From Paracoccaceae bacterium (lineage in GTDB: Bacteria; Pseudomonadota; Alphaproteobacteria; Rhodobacterales; Rhodobacteraceae), in the NCBI GenBank assembly GCA_015485015.1, contig WFUK01000421.1:1-6440 (forward strand): a stretch of 6,440 bases of DNA, in the 5' to 3' direction. The position numbers and the translations under genes were made by a program. Below the pieces are notes generated by a model. That model saw nothing but the letters and a program-made list of their open reading frames with translations, ran no database searches and was not told the origin of the DNA. Positions 4,378 through 6,440 of the stretch are shown one piece after another (positions within the stretch are counted from its first letter, which is position 1; every line of letters begins with the position of its first letter).

Positions 4378-6440
4378 GCGGCCGGTTTTTTCTTCGTCGC
4401 TGGCTTCTTTTTCGCCGCAACCTTCTTTTTAGCTGGGGCCTTTTTCTTCGCGGCAGGCTTTTTCTTGCCCTTGCTTGCGGCTTTGGCATTCACCAGCTCA
4501 ATCGCCAGCTCGGCAGTCACATCTTCCGGCTCTTTATCTTTGGGCAGGGTGGCGTTGATCTTTTCCCATTTGATATAAGGACCATAGCGCCCTTTCATAA
4601 TGTTCATTTCGCCGCCATCAGGATGCTCGCCCAAGGCTTTTATCGGCTCTGCGGCCTGTCCTCGGCCCCGCCCCGGAGGTTTGCTGGCGATCATCTCTAC
4701 CGCGCGATTCATGCCGATGGTGAAAATCTCGTCGCCATCAGGGAGGTTCACATAGGTTTTGGCGGGCTTCTTGCCTTTTTCCTCGGCAGGCTTGGTCCAT
4801 AGGATATAGGGGCCATAAGGGCCGATAGCGGCGGTAATCACCCCGCCTTCGGGATGGTCGCCAATGGTGCGGGGCAGGCTGAGCATTTGCAGCGCCTTTT
4901 CCAGCGTCATCGCAGCAGGGTCCGAGCCTTTGGGCACAGAGGCACGCTTGGGCTTGGGCATTTCCTCGGTCGGCTCGCCTAGCTGCACATAGGGGCCAAA
5001 GCGCCCCGCGCGCAGGGTCACAGGCACGCCTTCTTCGTTTTGCCCCAGCACCTTGCCATCCAGCCCCGCCATATCGCCGCCAATGGCCTCGCCCGCCAAG
5101 GGGCGCGTATAGCGGCATTCGGGGTAATTCGAGCAGCCGATAAAGGCCCCGCCCGAGCGTGCGGTGCGCAGGCTGAGCTTGCCCACGCCGCAATTTTTGC
5201 AAATCCTCGGGGTTGGGTCCTCGGCTGTTACCGGAAATAGATGCGGCTCCAGAAATTCGTTGATCTTTTCCAAAACATCGGTGATGCGCAGCTCGGATGT
5301 CTCGGCAATCGCGGCAGAAAAATCACCCCAGAAGCGGTGCAGCAGTTCCTTCCAATCCGCGTCGCCGGCGCTGACCCTATCCAGATCATCCTCAAGCGCG
5401 GCGGTGAAATTATAGCCGACATATTTGCGGAAATAGCTTTCGAGGAAGGCGGTTACAAGCCGGCCTTTATCCTCTGGATGAAGACGGTTTTTCTCCTTGC
5501 GGACGTATTCACGATCCTGAATCGTGGTGATGACCGAGGCATAGGTGGACGGGCGGCCAATGCCCAGCTCTTCCATGCGTTTTACCAGTGTGGCCTCGGT
5601 ATAGCGCGGCGGAGGCTGGGTGAAATGCTGCTGGGCAAAGGTGCTGGCATCTTCGGAAAGCAGCGCCTTTTCGTGCCGCAAAATGCCGCTATCAATCACC
5701 ACCTCGTCTTCGGTGAATTTGGTATAGTCGGCGCTAAAGGCCCCTGATTTCGGCTGGGCGCTGTCGCCCTCGTGGATCACCGGCAGGCGCGCATCCTCGC
5801 CCTTGGCCTCCACATCATCGCGCCCCTCTTCATAGACCTTCAAAAAGCCCTCAAAGGTAATGACCTGACCATTGGCGCGCAAAATCACATCGCCATCCGC
5901 CGAGCCGATATCCACCGCCGTGCGCTCCAGCCGCGCGCCGGACATCTGGCAGGCAATGGTGCGCTTCCAGATCAGATCATAGAGCTTGCGCTGGTCGCCC
6001 TCGAGCCGCGCCAGCTTGGCGGGTTCGCGATCCATTTCGGTGGGGCGAATACATTCATGCGCCTCTTGGGCGTTTTTGGCTTTGTTTTTATAGATGCGCG
6101 GCGATTTCGGGATATATTCCGCGCCGTATTTATCGGTGATATAGGCCCGCGCGGCGGTCACGGCCTCGGGAGCCATATCAATGCCGTCTGTCCGCATATA
6201 GGTAATGTATCCGGCCTCGTAAAGCCGCTGGGCGGTAGACATGGTTTGTCGCGCGCCAAAGCCGAATTTGCGGCTGGCTTCTTGCTGGAGGGTCGAGGTC
6301 ATGAAGGGCGCAGAGGGATTGCGCGTGCCGGGCTTGGCTTCGACCTTCAGCACGCTAAGCGCACGCGAGGTAATGGCCTGCACCGCCAGCTCGGCCGAGG
6401 CGGCGGTGTTCAGGTCAAATTTTTCCAGCTTCTTGCCCGC
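4365..6440 (-). CDS. topA: DNA topoisomerase I, type IA (5' end missing)
   Basis: Relaxes negatively supercoiled DNA by transient single-strand cleavage through a 5'-phosphotyrosine. The frame is open to the window edge: 691 residues are visible and end at TAG 4365-4367. The N-terminal Toprim domain, about 220-240 residues by comparison with E. coli, is outside. The catalytic tyrosine is in GYITYMRTDG, visible residue 81 (codon 6200-6198, equivalent to E. coli Tyr319), with its partner Arg two residues on. AHECIRPTE and GIGRPSTYASVI are further core motifs. A single four-cysteine zinc ribbon, C-x2-C-x18-C-x5-C, spans 5201-5115. It is followed by three Topo I C-terminal repeats containing GRFGPYVQLG, GPYGPYILW and GRYGPYIKW (around 5000, 4810 and 4580), then a lysine-rich tail. 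E. coli TopA has more zinc-ribbon units; the single ribbon plus GPY repeats fits other bacterial lineages, including alphaproteobacteria. Convergent with glpD. The identification is secure. Confidence 0.98.
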   Translation of the reverse strand, partial: AGKKLEKFDLNTAASAELAVQAITSRALSVLKVEAKPGTRNPSAPFMTSTLQQEASRKFGFGARQTMSTAQRLYEAGYITYMRTDGIDMAPEAVTAARAYITDKYGAEYIPKSPRIYKNKAKNAQEAHECIRPTEMDREPAKLARLEGDQRKLYDLIWKRTIACQMSGARLERTAVDIGSADGDVILRANGQVITFEGFLKVYEEGRDDVEAKGEDARLPVIHEGDSAQPKSGAFSADYTKFTEDEVVIDSGILRHEKALLSEDASTFAQQHFTQPPPRYTEATLVKRMEELGIGRPSTYASVITTIQDREYVRKEKNRLHPEDKGRLVTAFLESYFRKYVGYNFTAALEDDLDRVSAGDADWKELLHRFWGDFSAAIAETSELRITDVLEKINEFLEPHLFPVTAEDPTPRICKNCGVGKLSLRTARSGGAFIGCSNYPECRYTRPLAGEAIGGDMAGLDGKVLGQNEEGVPVTLRAGRFGPYVQLGEPTEEMPKPKRASVPKGSDPAAMTLEKALQMLSLPRTIGDHPEGGVITAAIGPYGPYILWTKPAEEKGKKPAKTYVNLPDGDEIFTIGMNRAVEMIASKPPGRGRGQAAEPIKALGEHPDGGEMNIMKGRYGPYIKWEKINATLPKDKEPEDVTAELAIELVNAKAASKGKKKPAAKKKAPAKKKVAAKKKPATKKKPAAKKK
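4368..4466 (-). repeat. Hexapeptide-periodic lysine-rich tail of TopA
   Basis: The last 33 residues of TopA consist of six KKK blocks separated by the three-residue spacers PAA, APA, VAA, PAT and PAA, a strict six-residue (18-base) period. Codons vary between units, so the protein pattern is better kept than the DNA repeat. A GKKK block directly precedes this stretch as its first unit. Such basic tails bind DNA non-specifically; in mycobacterial topoisomerase I a lysine-rich tail supports relaxation. A similar role here is inference. Confidence 0.85.

Noticed and set aside
4305..4802. Plus-strand open frame of 165 codons opposite the topA 3' end, rich in Leu/Phe/Arg
   Set aside because: It is the antisense reading of the lysine-rich tail and C-terminal repeats of topA. 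The hydrophobic look comes from complementing AAG/AAA codons, and the real protein match is on the minus strand.

Overview
The window looks like ordinary chromosomal DNA from an alphaproteobacterium, most likely of the Rhodobacterales type. This rests on the moderately GC-rich coding sequence with AT-rich gaps, the two-domain malic enzyme, and a topoisomerase I with a lysine/alanine/proline-rich tail. The genus cannot be fixed from the sequence. No tRNA, rRNA, CRISPR array, transposase, prophage gene or obvious foreign island is visible, and I see no undescribed multi-gene system.

Layout: (1) bases 1-1610, plus strand: the 3' part of a MaeB-type malic enzyme, running off the left edge. (2) 1611-1795: an AT-rich convergent gap with a short perfect palindrome. 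(3) 1796-2557, minus strand: glpR, a DeoR-family repressor. (4) 2558-2712: a divergent control region with a cluster of direct-repeat GlpR-like half-sites, a probable glpD promoter overlapping two of them, and nested inverted repeats just ahead of glpR. (5) 2713-4227, plus strand: glpD, aerobic FAD-dependent glycerol-3-phosphate dehydrogenase. (6) 4228-4364: a convergent gap ending in a probable glpD terminator whose T-tract lies inside the end of the next gene. (7) 4365-6440, minus strand: the 3' part of topA, running off the right edge.

glpR and glpD form a classic regulator/enzyme pair. GlpR should repress glpD, and probably itself, until glycerol 3-phosphate accumulates; GlpD then oxidises it to dihydroxyacetone phosphate and passes electrons to the quinone pool. 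glpK and glpF are not in the window, so phosphorylation and uptake of glycerol must be encoded elsewhere. The malic enzyme (malate to pyruvate plus reduced nicotinamide cofactor) also belongs to central carbon metabolism, but it is convergent with glpR and nothing shows that they are co-regulated. topA is a housekeeping neighbour.

The parts most worth a second look are non-coding: the same-orientation half-sites with near-helical spacing, the overlapping inverted repeats in front of glpR, and the hexapeptide-periodic lysine tail of TopA.
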